Assembly (NCBI GenBank): GCA_035644395.1
Contig: DASQOR010000047.1
Coordinates: forward strand, 1 to 64,000
DNA length: 64,000 bases
Reading direction: 5' to 3'
From: JBGPLJ01 sp035644395
Lineage (GTDB): Bacteria > Pseudomonadota > Gammaproteobacteria > Steroidobacterales > Steroidobacteraceae
Within the stretch, counting starts at the first letter, position 1; each line of letters starts with the position of its first letter. This document shows, in pieces, positions 1 through 8,621 of the stretch. A program made the translations under genes and the position numbers. Below the pieces are notes generated by a model. The model was not told the DNA's origin. It was given only the letters and a program-made list of their open reading frames with translations, and did no database searches.

Positions 1-40
1 CCTCGAGCAATCGGGCAACAAATCGAAGCCTTTCATCCAT
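1..40 (-). CDS. IS481-like transposase, N-terminal fragment (runs off the left edge)
   Basis: Reading leftward from the ATG at 40-38 gives MDERLRFVARLLE, open to the window edge. This resembles the start of common integrase-core transposases of the IS481 type. An AGGAG ribosome site lies just upstream on the minus strand. Only 13 residues are visible, so neither the catalytic DDE domain nor the completeness of the gene can be assessed. Confidence 0.45.
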   Translation of the reverse strand, partial: MDERLRFVARLLE

Positions 41-132
41 TTTGTAACACTCCTGCCACGGCATTTGCGTCTCCCGCAAATGCCCAAAAGTGTTACCTAT
101 GTGTCCGGAATGATGTGTAACCTATCTGCCCG
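1..132. mobile_element. Edge of an IS481-like insertion element
   Basis: The left edge holds the first codons of a transposase on the minus strand, preceded by a ribosome site. Next to it are two imperfect copies of a TGTTACCTATGT / TGTAACCTATCTGCCCG motif (about 91-112 and 114-132). From memory, such motifs lie upstream of many IS481/IS3-type integrase genes in proteobacteria. A short perfect hairpin (60-84) lies between the gene start and the motifs. The element's other end is outside the window, so whether it is intact cannot be judged, and the outer boundary at about 132 is a guess. Confidence 0.45.
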
Positions 133-194
133 AAAGGTCAATCGAAGGCCTCGGCGCGAATTGCCAGGGCCTTTTCATTCGCGCCACTCGCGCA

Positions 195-404
195 CTAGAC
201 CTCTGGAGCCGCCTCCCATTTGGGGCGCATTTCCCGGCCCCACTGCTTCGGGTCCTCGTGGTGCATCCTCTCCATTGTTCTGGCGACATCCGGATGCCTT
301 TCCAGAACATGCTTCGTCATGACCTTGAACATCTCATCCCAGGAACTGGCCGACAGTGCTTGGTCGCAACTCCCGCCGAGCTGCCTGCAAGTCATCGATT
401 TCAT
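195..404 (-). CDS. DUF1059-like small protein
   Basis: This is a 69-residue protein beginning MKSMTCRQLGG. The early Met-Thr-Cys-[KR]-Gln-Leu-Gly-Gly and the following Cys (Cys6 and Cys13) match the DUF1059 family of small soluble proteins of unknown function. The rest is rich in Met, His and Trp (for example MERMHHEDPKQW). The ATG at 404 was chosen because it starts the family-like region and has GGAG nine bases upstream. A longer reading from 533 adds 43 low-complexity, Arg/Pro-rich residues that look non-coding. The gene stands alone, divergent from the DUF1254 gene. Function is unknown. Confidence 0.6.
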   Translation of the reverse strand: MKSMTCRQLGGSCDQALSASSWDEMFKVMTKHVLERHPDVARTMERMHHEDPKQWGREMRPKWEAAPEV

Positions 405-582
405 GGGGGTACGCTCCATGAGTGAAGGAGCGGCAGGATGTCGCGCCCGCTGAAATCCCGGGAATCTGCTAAGTCCGAATTCACCGCAGGACATCGTAGG
501 GCGGTCAATCCGGCCGCCCGCCAATTCGGGCATTGGCCTTAGGACCTATAGGCGCGATTTGCGCCGTTCAGTAATGTGAAGC

Positions 583-616
583 AAGGCCCCGGCGTGAACC
601 GCCGGGGCCTTTGTTT
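583..616 (+). terminator. Terminator-like hairpin upstream of the DUF1254 gene
   Basis: A perfect 12-bp stem (583-594 with 600-611) has the five-base loop TGAAC and is followed by TGTTT. There is no plus-strand gene before it, so it may end a short transcript, act as a leader attenuator for the gene at 649, or block read-through from the IS end. Its core is almost identical to the terminator at 21272. Confidence 0.6.
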
Positions 617-648
617 CATCGCAATGCATCCAACAGGGAGGTCGATTC

Positions 649-2112
649 ATGAGCAAAGCCATCGTACGGGGCATGACGCACAGAGTGCTGGCGAACATCG
701 GAATCGTTGCGACGTGCTTGTTGCTCACGACGACATTGGCGACGGTCGGGGCGGAGCCGGGGCCATTCGCTGGCACCCGCATTACGGAGGCTTACGCCCG
801 GATGGTCGCGCGCGACGCCTACTTCTGGGCGTGGCCGATGGTGAACGTCTACAACCGCCGTCTGACTTTCAAGGATCTGCCCGAGCCAGGCCTGATGGGC
901 GGCATCGTGCCGGTCGCGCCGCTCAATCGACTTTCCATGCTGAGCGACTACATCGAACCCCAGGAGCGCATGGTCGCCTGCCCGAACCAGGACGTGGTCT
1001 ACGGTGCGGGAAGCCTGGGACTGGACGTGAGTCCGGTCGTCATGCAGGTGCCGGATTTCGGCAAACGCTTCTGGGTGTATCAGGTAGTCGATGTGCGCAC
1101 CGACAGCTTTGCCGATATCGGCGCCATGTATGGAACGCAACCCGGCTTCTACCTCCTGGTCGGGCCCAACTGGAAGGGTGAGGTTCCGAAGGGGATCACG
1201 AAGGTATTCCACGCGAGGACCAGCACCGGTTTTGTGATCCCGCGGGTATTCCAGGATGACAACGCCGAGGACAGAAAGGCCGTACAGCCGGTGATCGACG
1301 GCATCGACATGTATCCGCTCGCGATGTACGACGGCAAGATGAAGCACCGCGAGTGGGCCAGGCAGAAACGATTTCCGGCGCAAGAGAGCGGCGACACCGA
1401 GACCAAGTGGGTGGTTCCGGAGAAGTTCTTCGATGAGCTGCCGGCCGTGATGAAGGACGCGCCGCCGCTCGCGGGCGAGCAGGCGCGTTACGCGCAGATT
1501 CTCGCGGTGCTGTCCGCCGCCCAAGCGGACCCCGCGTTGAAAAAGGCAATGATCGACGAGGCAAGCAAGGCCGAGGCCGATATGGTCGAGCCGCTCTTCC
1601 AGTTCCGCAACCATGGGCTGCCACTCGCAAGCAACTGGACCACCCAGAACAATGGCGCGCAATTCGGCACGGACTACTTCACGCGCACGGCGGTCGCGAA
1701 GTCGAACATCTTCGTGAACAAGCCCAATGAGACCAAGTATTTCTATCAGGATCTCGATGCGGCCGGAGCGCGCCTGACGGGGGCGAACCGGTACTCAGTG
1801 ACGTTCGCGAAAGGGCAGGTGCCGCCGGTGCGCGGCTTCTGGTCGTTGACGCTCTACAACGAGAATCACTTTTTCTCGCCGAACCCGATCAAGCGGTATT
1901 CGCTCGGTACCAAGAACAAGGGGCTCAAACCGGGTGCGGACGGTTCGCTGACGATCTATGTGCAACCGGATTCGCCCGGCGTTGACAAGGAGGCCAACTG
2001 GCTGCCCTCGCCCAAGGGAGGACTCTTCTCCCTGTATGTCCGTACCTACTGGCCGCAAGACGCCATCACCAGCGGGCAATGGACGCCGCCCGCGGTGACA
2101 AGGAGTCCGTAG
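649..2112 (+). CDS. DUF1254/DUF1214 domain exported protein
   Basis: This is a 487-residue protein with an N-terminal signal peptide (hydrophobic core at about 16-34, processing near VGAEPG). It then has a DUF1254 region (about 45-190, with ARDAYFWAWPMVNVYNRR and a conserved ACPNQDVVYG) and a C-terminal DUF1214 region (about 350-480, with a Tyr/Phe-rich stretch ending in TYWPQDAI). The two-domain layout and length are typical of the family, which is periplasmic or secreted and has no firmly established reaction. A GGGAGG ribosome site lies nine bases before the ATG. It is monocistronic, with the hairpin at 583 just upstream. Confidence 0.85.
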   Translation: MSKAIVRGMTHRVLANIGIVATCLLLTTTLATVGAEPGPFAGTRITEAYARMVARDAYFWAWPMVNVYNRRLTFKDLPEPGLMGGIVPVAPLNRLSMLSDYIEPQERMVACPNQDVVYGAGSLGLDVSPVVMQVPDFGKRFWVYQVVDVRTDSFADIGAMYGTQPGFYLLVGPNWKGEVPKGITKVFHARTSTGFVIPRVFQDDNAEDRKAVQPVIDGIDMYPLAMYDGKMKHREWARQKRFPAQESGDTETKWVVPEKFFDELPAVMKDAPPLAGEQARYAQILAVLSAAQADPALKKAMIDEASKAEADMVEPLFQFRNHGLPLASNWTTQNNGAQFGTDYFTRTAVAKSNIFVNKPNETKYFYQDLDAAGARLTGANRYSVTFAKGQVPPVRGFWSLTLYNENHFFSPNPIKRYSLGTKNKGLKPGADGSLTIYVQPDSPGVDKEANWLPSPKGGLFSLYVRTYWPQDAITSGQWTPPAVTRSP

Positions 2113-2139
2113 CCGGCGTTTACAGGGTTGGGACGGCGG

Positions 2140-3162
2140 CTAGTTCGGCGTCGGTTCTTCCGCCGTTGCAACGGTGAAGTCGGTGGCCGGCGTCGTGTGG
2201 GTCGCAGCGCTCGATGCCGGCTGCGCGATGACCATCGTGGTTCCAGTTGCGACCACCGCGGCCGCGTTGCGAAGGAACTCGGGTGAAACCCGGGCGAGGG
2301 CGAGGAGTTGCTCGCTCGACACCGTGTCTTCCTGTTTGCCGGAGACCATCTGCCAGAGGACGACAGGTTGTCCGGTGCGCGGATCGATCGGCGCACCGGG
2401 CGTCGGCGCAAGCCGGGTGAGCACGTGCAGCGTCACCTTGCGGTTCGGGTCATCGACCGTGAACGGTGCGCGGCCGATCTCGACGCCGGCGCGGTACACG
2501 CTGATGCGACGGTCTTCCATCGTGATCAGGATCGTGACGGGTCCCTCCGGCGCCGTCTCGGGCCGCCAGAAAGTATCATTGACGAGCGTTGGCTCGCTCA
2601 CCGGCGCGCCAGCCACATCCACCGGCGCTACCAGCCCGGGGTAGGCGATGTTGCTCGGGAACTGCTCTTCGTCCGAGACCACGACGGTCAGGCCCGTCTT
2701 GGTCTCGGCGTACAACTTCTGCGCGAATTCGTAGGGCATGCGCACGCAGCCGTGGGATGCGGGATAGCCGGGGAGTTTCCCCGCGTGCAGCGCGACGCCG
2801 CCCCAGGTGAGCCGCTGCATATAGGGCATCGGCGCGTTCGCGTAGAGGTTGGAGTAATGATCCTGATTCTTCTGCAGGATCGTGAAGACACCGGTCGGCG
2901 TTTCGTAGCCTTTCTTGCCCGTCGAGACCGTGGACGCGCCGATGAGCACGCCGTTGCGGTACACGTAGGCGCGTTGCTCTGGCAAGGACACGATCATGAC
3001 GATCGGTCCACGCGGTGACACTTCGGGGACCCAGAGATACTCGCCGGGCTTCAAGTTCGACGGCAACGTCCGCACGTCCACGCCGGGCGTGGAGGTGTTC
3101 TTGGGCGGCGCCGCAGCAGCGAGAAGTCCAAGGCCAGCGACGGCAATCCATAGCTGCTTCAT
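2140..3162 (-). CDS. L,D-transpeptidase (YkuD family), periplasmic
   Basis: This is a 340-residue exported protein with a short signal peptide (WIAVAGLGLLAAAAPP). The YkuD catalytic domain (about 50-165) carries the HxxxxxxxxxSHGCVRMP signature with His126, Ser136, His137 and the nucleophile Cys139. Such enzymes form 3-3 peptidoglycan cross-links or attach proteins to the wall. A second, weaker repeat of the same β-strand pattern (about 195-255, PVTILITMEDRRISVYRAG) resembles the start of the YkuD fold but lacks the Cys motif. The C-terminus is Ala/Thr-rich. The ATG at 3162 was chosen because the signal peptide starts there. A longer frame upstream has no such character. Confidence 0.85.
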   Translation of the reverse strand: MKQLWIAVAGLGLLAAAAPPKNTSTPGVDVRTLPSNLKPGEYLWVPEVSPRGPIVMIVSLPEQRAYVYRNGVLIGASTVSTGKKGYETPTGVFTILQKNQDHYSNLYANAPMPYMQRLTWGGVALHAGKLPGYPASHGCVRMPYEFAQKLYAETKTGLTVVVSDEEQFPSNIAYPGLVAPVDVAGAPVSEPTLVNDTFWRPETAPEGPVTILITMEDRRISVYRAGVEIGRAPFTVDDPNRKVTLHVLTRLAPTPGAPIDPRTGQPVVLWQMVSGKQEDTVSSEQLLALARVSPEFLRNAAAVVATGTTMVIAQPASSAATHTTPATDFTVATAEEPTPN

Positions 3163-3223
3163 GCCGGGCAGTCTACGCGCAGACGTGCGCCGATCGCACG
3201 TTAACCCTCGCGCCCGGACAAGT

Positions 3224-4558
3224 TCATTCCGGGCGCTGAATCCTTTCTGCCCGCGCTGCCCATGCGCGATTGAGCGGACTTTCCGGCTTCCACGCGAGGC
3301 GCTCGGCAACGAATGCTTCGGCCAGCGCGTGGTCGCCGATGCGTATCGCTGCCTCCGTCAGCGTCCAGGAGAAAACGTCGCGTTGAGCATGGCTGCCGCC
3401 GAGGCGGTTCGCCTTCGCCCGAAGCGGCGCGAGCCACTCGATGGTCTGCGCGTGGTCGCCGCGCCCGAACGCGGCCAGACCCTGGCACGCGGGCAGACCG
3501 ATCTCACGGCTCATTATCGAGTTCGTGCCATGGCCCGATGCCGCGCGCTTCATCGCACCGATCAGCTGGGTCTGGGCATCGCTGCGGGCTGCGCCAACGA
3601 ACGTCATCATCGCGTGGACGTCATTGAAGGCATAGAAGGCGTGATCGATGCGTGGCATCCATTTGTCGGCCAGATCGTTCCACCGTTCACCCACATCGTG
3701 ACCGATGAGCGACAACCGCCAAAGGAGCGATGATCCATCGACCAGCTCGAGTGCCTGGCCGAAACCGCCCGCCGAAATCTTTTCGTCGTAGAGCTTCAGC
3801 GCAGCAGCCGCATTCCTGCCGTCAAGGTGAAACAGCGCCTTATGCCACCACAGATGGAAGGCAAACATGCTGTTGGGCGCCCAGCCGCCGGAGCCTGCAT
3901 CGAGAAAATCGGCCCCGTCTCGCGCACGTCCCTGCATTTCCAGGACATGCGCAACCGCGTGCACCGCCCAGCCATCCTGGCCGTTCAAGTCCACTGCCTC
4001 GCGGCCACGCGCTTCGGCCTGCTCGTATTCGCCGCTTTCCTCCAGGCCAAAGGCATGCATCCCCGCGATGAAGCCGTAACCCGGGACGTCGCGATTCCAA
4101 TGCGGCAGTGCGCGCGCCACCCGGTCGCGCAGCATGTGCGAATGGCCGAGATAAAAGTCACCGAGCTGCGCCAGCTGAATCGCGAGCAAGTCACGCGGAT
4201 GGGCGATTGACGCGCGTCCCCAGAGTTCGGTCGCTCCCTCAAAGTCACCATCGAGCCAGGCGCGCGCGGCGGCGATATAGCGGCGCTCGCGATCATTCGC
4301 TTTCGATGCCAGCCGCTCGCCCGCCTCCACGGTCTTGACCAGCTCGGGCTCGAGTGCCTTGTCGGTAGCGGTTGCAATCGCGCCCGCGCGAAATGCGTGC
4401 GCCATCGCGAAATCAGGATGATCGGTGATGATTGCATCGACCTCCGCGAGTGGATCGGCCTGATACGCGTGCAGCAGGTCGAAAACGCGATCGAGGCGAT
4501 CGATCGCGTCCAGGGAGCCGTACGAAACTGGATTGCCCCTTCGGTCACGCTTGCTCAT
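3224..4558 (-). CDS. Tetratricopeptide-repeat protein, TTC38-like
   Basis: This is a 444-residue protein without a signal peptide. It consists of helical TPR-like repeats (for example HPDFAMAHAFRAGAI, ATELWGRASIAHPRDLLAIQ, FAFHLWWHKALFHL). The order of motifs, including the conserved GWAVHAVAHVLEMQG and FHLWWHKALF segments, is that of the tetratricopeptide repeat protein 38 family, present in many proteobacteria and in animals. The molecular role is not established. It probably acts as a cytosolic protein-interaction scaffold or enzyme accessory. It runs in the same direction as the L,D-transpeptidase, about 60 bases upstream of it, so co-transcription is possible. Confidence 0.75.
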   Translation of the reverse strand: MSKRDRRGNPVSYGSLDAIDRLDRVFDLLHAYQADPLAEVDAIITDHPDFAMAHAFRAGAIATATDKALEPELVKTVEAGERLASKANDRERRYIAAARAWLDGDFEGATELWGRASIAHPRDLLAIQLAQLGDFYLGHSHMLRDRVARALPHWNRDVPGYGFIAGMHAFGLEESGEYEQAEARGREAVDLNGQDGWAVHAVAHVLEMQGRARDGADFLDAGSGGWAPNSMFAFHLWWHKALFHLDGRNAAAALKLYDEKISAGGFGQALELVDGSSLLWRLSLIGHDVGERWNDLADKWMPRIDHAFYAFNDVHAMMTFVGAARSDAQTQLIGAMKRAASGHGTNSIMSREIGLPACQGLAAFGRGDHAQTIEWLAPLRAKANRLGGSHAQRDVFSWTLTEAAIRIGDHALAEAFVAERLAWKPESPLNRAWAARAERIQRPE

Positions 4559-4693
4559 GTCGATATCCGGGTCGTGGAGAGAGTGTGGCGCCCAATCTAT
4601 CCATTGCGCGAGCGATGTGCCAACTCCTCAATGTACCGTGTAGTGCTAGCATGTCTCGGGAAGTGTGAGGATGGATTTCGCTGGGAGAAAACA

Positions 4694-5947
4694 ATGGGGA
4701 CAGTTTCCAGACGTACCTTCTTTGGGATGATGACCGCGGGCGCTGCGCTCGCTGCAGGCGCCGGCGTCCATTCCGCCAACTCACCCGAAGCCGGGCTGCG
4801 TTCGCTCACGAAGAACGCCAAGCCGATTTCCGCGGACGAGCACGTCGCGCGCCTTGCGAAGCTCCAGTCCCTGATGCGCGAGCGCAAGGTCGGTGCGTTC
4901 CTCGTCGAATCCGGCACGTCGCTCGAGTATTTCACCGGCATCCGCTGGCGGCGGTCAGAGCGAATCACCGCGGCCGTCGTTCCCGCGACGGGCGGCATCA
5001 TCGTTGTTACGCCATTCTTCGAGGAGCCGTCGATCCGCGAGCTCCTCAGGGTCAGTGCCGAGGTGCGTCCCTGGCAGGAAGACGAAAATCCCTTCGACTT
5101 GATCGCCAGCGCGTTGCGCGAGCGCGCCCCCGAAGGGCCGCTCGCCGTCGAAGAGACGACGCGCTTCTTCATCATCGACCGCATGCGCAAGTCATTCGGA
5201 GCGGGGCGGGACGTCGTCTCCGGTGAGGATCTGGTCCGCGCCTGCCGCATGATCAAGTCGCCGGCCGAGCTTGCGCTCCTGCAAGTGGCGAACAACGTGA
5301 CGCTCGCGGCGATCCGGCATGTGCACGGGCAGGTCGAGGCGGGTATGCAATGGCCCGACATCCTCAGGCTCCAGGTCGCGGCGACCGAGGCGCTTGGCGG
5401 CACGCACGAATTCACGCTCGTGCTCCTGAATGAAGCGAGCGCCTTCCCGCACGGTTCCGAGAAGCCGCAGGTCGTCGGCAAGGGATCGGTCATCCTCATC
5501 GACACGGGCTGCTCCGTGCACGGCTACCTGTCGGACATTTCGCGGACCTGGGTCTTCGGCGAGCCGTCGGCGCGCCAGCGCGAAGTGTGGAACACGGTCA
5601 AGCGCGGCCAGGAGATCGCCCAGGAAACGGCGAAGATCGGCGTACCGGTCGGCGCCATCGACAAGGCCGTGCGCGCGTACTACGAGGGGAGGGGATGGAG
5701 CAAGAATTACCGCTTGCCGGGAACCCCGCATCGCACCGGGCACGGCATCGGCATGGATGTCCACGAGCCGCCGTATCTTGTACGCAACGATACGACTCCG
5801 CTTGCTGCGGGCATGTGCTTCTCGGATGAGCCCGGCATCTACATCCCGGGCGAATTCGGTGTCCGGATGGAGGACTGCTGGTACATGACGGAGGCTGGCC
5901 CGAAGTTCTTCACTCCGCTGGCCGCATCCATAGACCGGCCTGTCTGA
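4694..5947 (+). CDS. Tat-exported M24 family metallopeptidase (Xaa-Pro dipeptidase-like)
   Basis: This is a 417-residue protein. The N-terminus has a twin-arginine signal (SRRTFFGMMTAGAALAAG). A creatinase-type N-terminal domain (about 45-180) is followed by the pita-bread M24 domain (about 185-410). All five metal ligands are visible: Asp270 and Asp281 (IDTG...SDISRTW), His350 (HRTGHGIG), Glu379 (FSDEPGIY) and Glu393 (VRMED). This supports a dinuclear metal peptidase or aminopeptidase P-like enzyme acting in the periplasm on proline-containing peptides. The ATG at 4694 has GGGAG eight bases upstream and begins the Tat signal. An in-frame extension upstream overlaps the divergent TPR gene and lacks coding character. 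Confidence 0.85.
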   Translation: MGTVSRRTFFGMMTAGAALAAGAGVHSANSPEAGLRSLTKNAKPISADEHVARLAKLQSLMRERKVGAFLVESGTSLEYFTGIRWRRSERITAAVVPATGGIIVVTPFFEEPSIRELLRVSAEVRPWQEDENPFDLIASALRERAPEGPLAVEETTRFFIIDRMRKSFGAGRDVVSGEDLVRACRMIKSPAELALLQVANNVTLAAIRHVHGQVEAGMQWPDILRLQVAATEALGGTHEFTLVLLNEASAFPHGSEKPQVVGKGSVILIDTGCSVHGYLSDISRTWVFGEPSARQREVWNTVKRGQEIAQETAKIGVPVGAIDKAVRAYYEGRGWSKNYRLPGTPHRTGHGIGMDVHEPPYLVRNDTTPLAAGMCFSDEPGIYIPGEFGVRMEDCWYMTEAGPKFFTPLAASIDRPV

Positions 5948-5953
5948 TGCAGT

Positions 5954-5984
5954 GCGCCGCCGGCCCGCAATGGGCCGGCGGCGC
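5954..5984 (+). terminator. GC-rich hairpin after the M24 gene
   Basis: A perfect 13-bp stem (5954-5966 with 5972-5984) with loop GCAAT starts seven bases after the stop codon. No T-run follows, so it is either a weak intrinsic terminator or a transcript-stabilising stem. Confidence 0.5.
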
Positions 5985-6119
5985 GTGCGGATTGCTATAA
6001 GCCCAAAGGGCAATTGTCCGCCGGATGCCTGTCGGCGACTCTCCGTCCCGTTACGGTGGAGTCCGCCTGTGTGCCGTACGACTCGCAATCCGTCGAACCC
6101 CCCCTATAAGGAGATACGC

Positions 6120-6776
6120 ATGTTCAGCAAACGTGGGATGCTCTTTTTATTGGCCGCTTGCATCGCGATGTGCGCGCCGGCCTGGTCGCGGGACACCGGA
6201 TGGGAATTCGGCGTCGATGCCATCTACCAGAGCTCGACCGACATGGACTTCGAGGGCGGCTCGACGGCATCGGCGGGCGATGACTTCGGACTCGCGCTCA
6301 CCTTCGGGTATCGCATGAACTCGCGCCTCGAGTTCCAGTTCGGACTGGATTGGCAGAAGGTCGACTATGACGCGACGATCCAGTCGGCCGACGTTCCGGC
6401 GCTGTCGGTGGATGTGAAGGGCGACTACGAGGCATTCACCCCGCGCGTCAACGTCAACTACAACTTCATGGACGGCGACATCACGCCGTACGTCACCGGC
6501 GGCATCGGCTGGAGTTTCATCGACACCAATATCCCGAACGGCCGGGTCGAAGTCGGCTGCTGGTGGGACCCGTGGTATGGCGAGATCTGCGTGCCCGTTC
6601 AGGACACACGCTCGGTCGATGCGTTCACGTATCAGATCGGCCTGGGCGTTCGCTGGGACATGTCGAACTCGATGAGCTGGCGCCTTGGCTATGAGAAGCA
6701 TTGGTACGATTTCAAGAATACGACGAGCACGCCTGATTTCGATCAGTTCAAGCTCGGCGTGGTGTTCCGGTACTGA
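6120..6776 (+). CDS. Small outer-membrane β-barrel protein
   Basis: This is a 218-residue protein with a clear signal peptide (cleavage near APAWS-RDTGW). Alternating amphipathic strands follow (WEFGVDAIYQSS, LTFGYRMNSRLEFQFGLDW, FTPRVNVNYNF, ITPYVTGGIGWSF), ending FKLGVVFRY. The pattern and size fit an eight-stranded barrel of the OmpW/OmpA-like type (outer membrane beta-barrel domain). A loop with two cysteines (VGCWWDPWYGEICVPV) could carry a surface disulfide. An AAGGAG ribosome site lies six bases before the ATG. It is a single gene ending in a bidirectional hairpin. Ligand and role are unknown. Confidence 0.8.
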   Translation: MFSKRGMLFLLAACIAMCAPAWSRDTGWEFGVDAIYQSSTDMDFEGGSTASAGDDFGLALTFGYRMNSRLEFQFGLDWQKVDYDATIQSADVPALSVDVKGDYEAFTPRVNVNYNFMDGDITPYVTGGIGWSFIDTNIPNGRVEVGCWWDPWYGEICVPVQDTRSVDAFTYQIGLGVRWDMSNSMSWRLGYEKHWYDFKNTTSTPDFDQFKLGVVFRY

Positions 6777-6791
6777 ACAGGGTGTCCGCAG

Positions 6792-6819
6792 GACCCGAGG
6801 TGTCGTCACACCTCGGGTC
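6792..6819. terminator. Bidirectional hairpin between convergent genes
   Basis: A perfect 12-bp stem (6792-6803 with 6808-6819) with loop CGTC lies in the 45-base gap between the stops of the barrel gene (plus) and the VIT-family gene (minus). It has no T-run, but its placement suggests a shared terminator. Confidence 0.55.
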
Positions 6820-6821
6820 GC

Positions 6822-7484
6822 TCACCCGCCGAGTGCGATGGTGAGACTCACGAGGACCATCCCGAGAACAACCATCGTGAAGCCGGTCAGCCATGGCCGG
6901 TATTCCGCGACGCGCGCATAGGCAAAGCCGCTGACGAACAGCAGGACGATGGCGATCGCGTTCGAGACTCGCATGGCCCGCCCGATGTCCTGCATGAACA
7001 TGAAGGGGATCGTTACCGGGAAGGTCGTGACGAACACCCAGAGGAACACGGAGAGCCAGCCGAGCCACTCGGTCTTGCCGAGCCGCGGGCGGGTCGGCGG
7101 CTCGGGCAAGCGCACCAGCTTCTGACGCATGATCTCGTATTCGGCGGGCCCGAGCGTTTCCGCCAGCACCGGCGGCATTGCGTCGGCAATGACACGATGT
7201 GCCGCCTCGGGCGCGGCGGCCTTGCGCACGGCGAGCAACGCTCGAATGCCGCGCGCCTGTTCACTCAGGCAATCCATGACGTAAAGCAGGCCGTCGATGA
7301 TGCCCCAGGCGATGTTGCATCCGAGTGCGCCGATAAGCATGTCGCGCACGTCCGAGCGGCCGGCGTCCGCCACGCTCAGCGAACCGGTGAACGTGAGCAC
7401 CATGATCAGGCCAAAGAGCACTTCGGCGATGCGATCGCTCGGTTCGAGCACGCGCTTGGACGATGAGGTGGGGTCGACAGGCAT
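6822..7484 (-). CDS. VIT1/CCC1-type membrane protein
   Basis: This is a 220-residue membrane protein. TM1 contains AEVLFGLIMVLTFTGSLS, followed by TM2 (LIGALGCNIAWGIIDGLLYVM), a polar central region of about 75 residues and three C-terminal TM segments (LSVFLWVFVTTFPVTIPFMF onward). The TM1/TM2 pattern matches prokaryotic relatives of the plant vacuolar iron transporter VIT1 and yeast Ca/Mn transporter CCC1, suggesting divalent cation transport, though substrates of this subgroup are not established. It lies in the same direction as the CaxA gene 45 bases upstream, so the two probably form a cation-handling operon. Confidence 0.7.
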   Translation of the reverse strand: MPVDPTSSSKRVLEPSDRIAEVLFGLIMVLTFTGSLSVADAGRSDVRDMLIGALGCNIAWGIIDGLLYVMDCLSEQARGIRALLAVRKAAAPEAAHRVIADAMPPVLAETLGPAEYEIMRQKLVRLPEPPTRPRLGKTEWLGWLSVFLWVFVTTFPVTIPFMFMQDIGRAMRVSNAIAIVLLFVSGFAYARVAEYRPWLTGFTMVVLGMVLVSLTIALGG

Positions 7485-7529
7485 GGCGGGATACCCGGGT
7501 CGTGGACGATGTTTCGTTCGACGGATTTC

Positions 7530-8621
7530 CTACTGGGCGCGCGGCGGCAACAAGTAGAGCGTCATGGCGAAGATCAGATAAACCATCAGCACCAGGACTC
7601 CGACGAACCACGCCGAGCGCCCGCTACTCGTGACGAGCGACGTGGTGATCGTGGCCATGAACAGCATCACCACGGCGCCCGGCCAGAATTGCAGGTCCAT
7701 CGGTGTCGGTCCGATGACATAGCTCAAAAGCACCAGAACGGGTGCGACGAAAAGTGCGATCTGCGATGAGCTGCCGAGTGCGATGCCGACGCTCAGGTCC
7801 AGGCGGTTCTTGAGCGCTCCCGAGAAGGCGGTGGGCATCGCCGACGCGCCGCCGACCAGCGCTACGATGATGAATCCGACGAACGCGGGAGTCATCCCGA
7901 ACGTCTCGGCCGCTTTCTGGACCGACTCCACGAAGATCTCGCTCACCAGGGCGACCAGTACGGTGACGGCGCCGAGCGTCGCCAGGGCCAATCCCATCGG
8001 CCATGGTTTCTGACCCGGCGCGGCATGCGAGACGCTGCCAAACATCTCTTTGTGCGTCTTGAGCGTGAACAGCATCCCCAGCGCATAGGCGACGATGAGC
8101 AACACCGCCAATCCGACACTCAGCTTATGGCTGAACGCCACGCCTGCCGTATCGGCGTGGGAGATTGCCGAGGGAATCAGCAGCGCGACCGTGGCGAGAA
8201 AGAGCATTCCCGACTGCAGGCGCGCGCTGACGCGGTTGTATTCCTGCTCGTGATGCTTGAGTCCGCCGAAGAGAAACGACGCACCGAGGATGAACAGTGT
8301 ATTGGTGACGATCGGGCCGGCGATGGATGCTTTGACGAGCATGTACTGGCCGGCGCGCAAGGCCGCGAGCGCGATGATGAGTTCCGCCAGGTTGCCGAGC
8401 GTTGCGTTGAGCAAGCCACCGACGGCATCGCCGGTCTTGGCGGCGACGGCTTCCGTCGCGTGACTGAGGAGCACGGTGAGCGGGACGATCGCAAGTACGG
8501 ACAGCACGAATAGCAGCGTTTCCGCCTCGGGCTTGAGCTTCGCGGCGACCAGTACCACGGGGACGAACACGAGCAGCCAGAGCAGCGGGTTTTGACGGAT
8601 ATCTTTCAGAACGGGATTCAT
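7530..8621 (-). CDS. Ca2+/H+ antiporter (CaxA family) with an altered second motif
   Basis: This is a 363-residue inner-membrane protein with about 11 TM segments in two inverted halves, as in CaCA/CAX exchangers. The first α-repeat keeps NATLGNLAELIIAL with Glu80. In the second α-repeat, the place where homologues have GN/GGAAE reads GGASAMPTAFSGALKNRLD, so Ala261 occupies the position of the conserved Glu. The following VGIALGSSSQIALFVAP is typical of CaxA. Family members exchange cytosolic Ca2+ for H+, so loss of the second acidic residue may change or abolish transport. The ATG at 8621 was chosen because the helix pattern starts there. The gene is divergent from the decarboxylase operon. 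Confidence 0.85.
   Translation of the reverse strand: MNPVLKDIRQNPLLWLLVFVPVVLVAAKLKPEAETLLFVLSVLAIVPLTVLLSHATEAVAAKTGDAVGGLLNATLGNLAELIIALAALRAGQYMLVKASIAGPIVTNTLFILGASFLFGGLKHHEQEYNRVSARLQSGMLFLATVALLIPSAISHADTAGVAFSHKLSVGLAVLLIVAYALGMLFTLKTHKEMFGSVSHAAPGQKPWPMGLALATLGAVTVLVALVSEIFVESVQKAAETFGMTPAFVGFIIVALVGGASAMPTAFSGALKNRLDLSVGIALGSSSQIALFVAPVLVLLSYVIGPTPMDLQFWPGAVVMLFMATITTSLVTSSGRSAWFVGVLVLMVYLIFAMTLYLLPPRAQ

Noticed and set aside
616..1662. Long open frame on the minus strand inside the DUF1254 gene (348 codons)
   Set aside because: It is antisense to a well-supported gene, Arg/His-rich and without family features or a ribosome site. Long shadow frames are usual in high-GC DNA.
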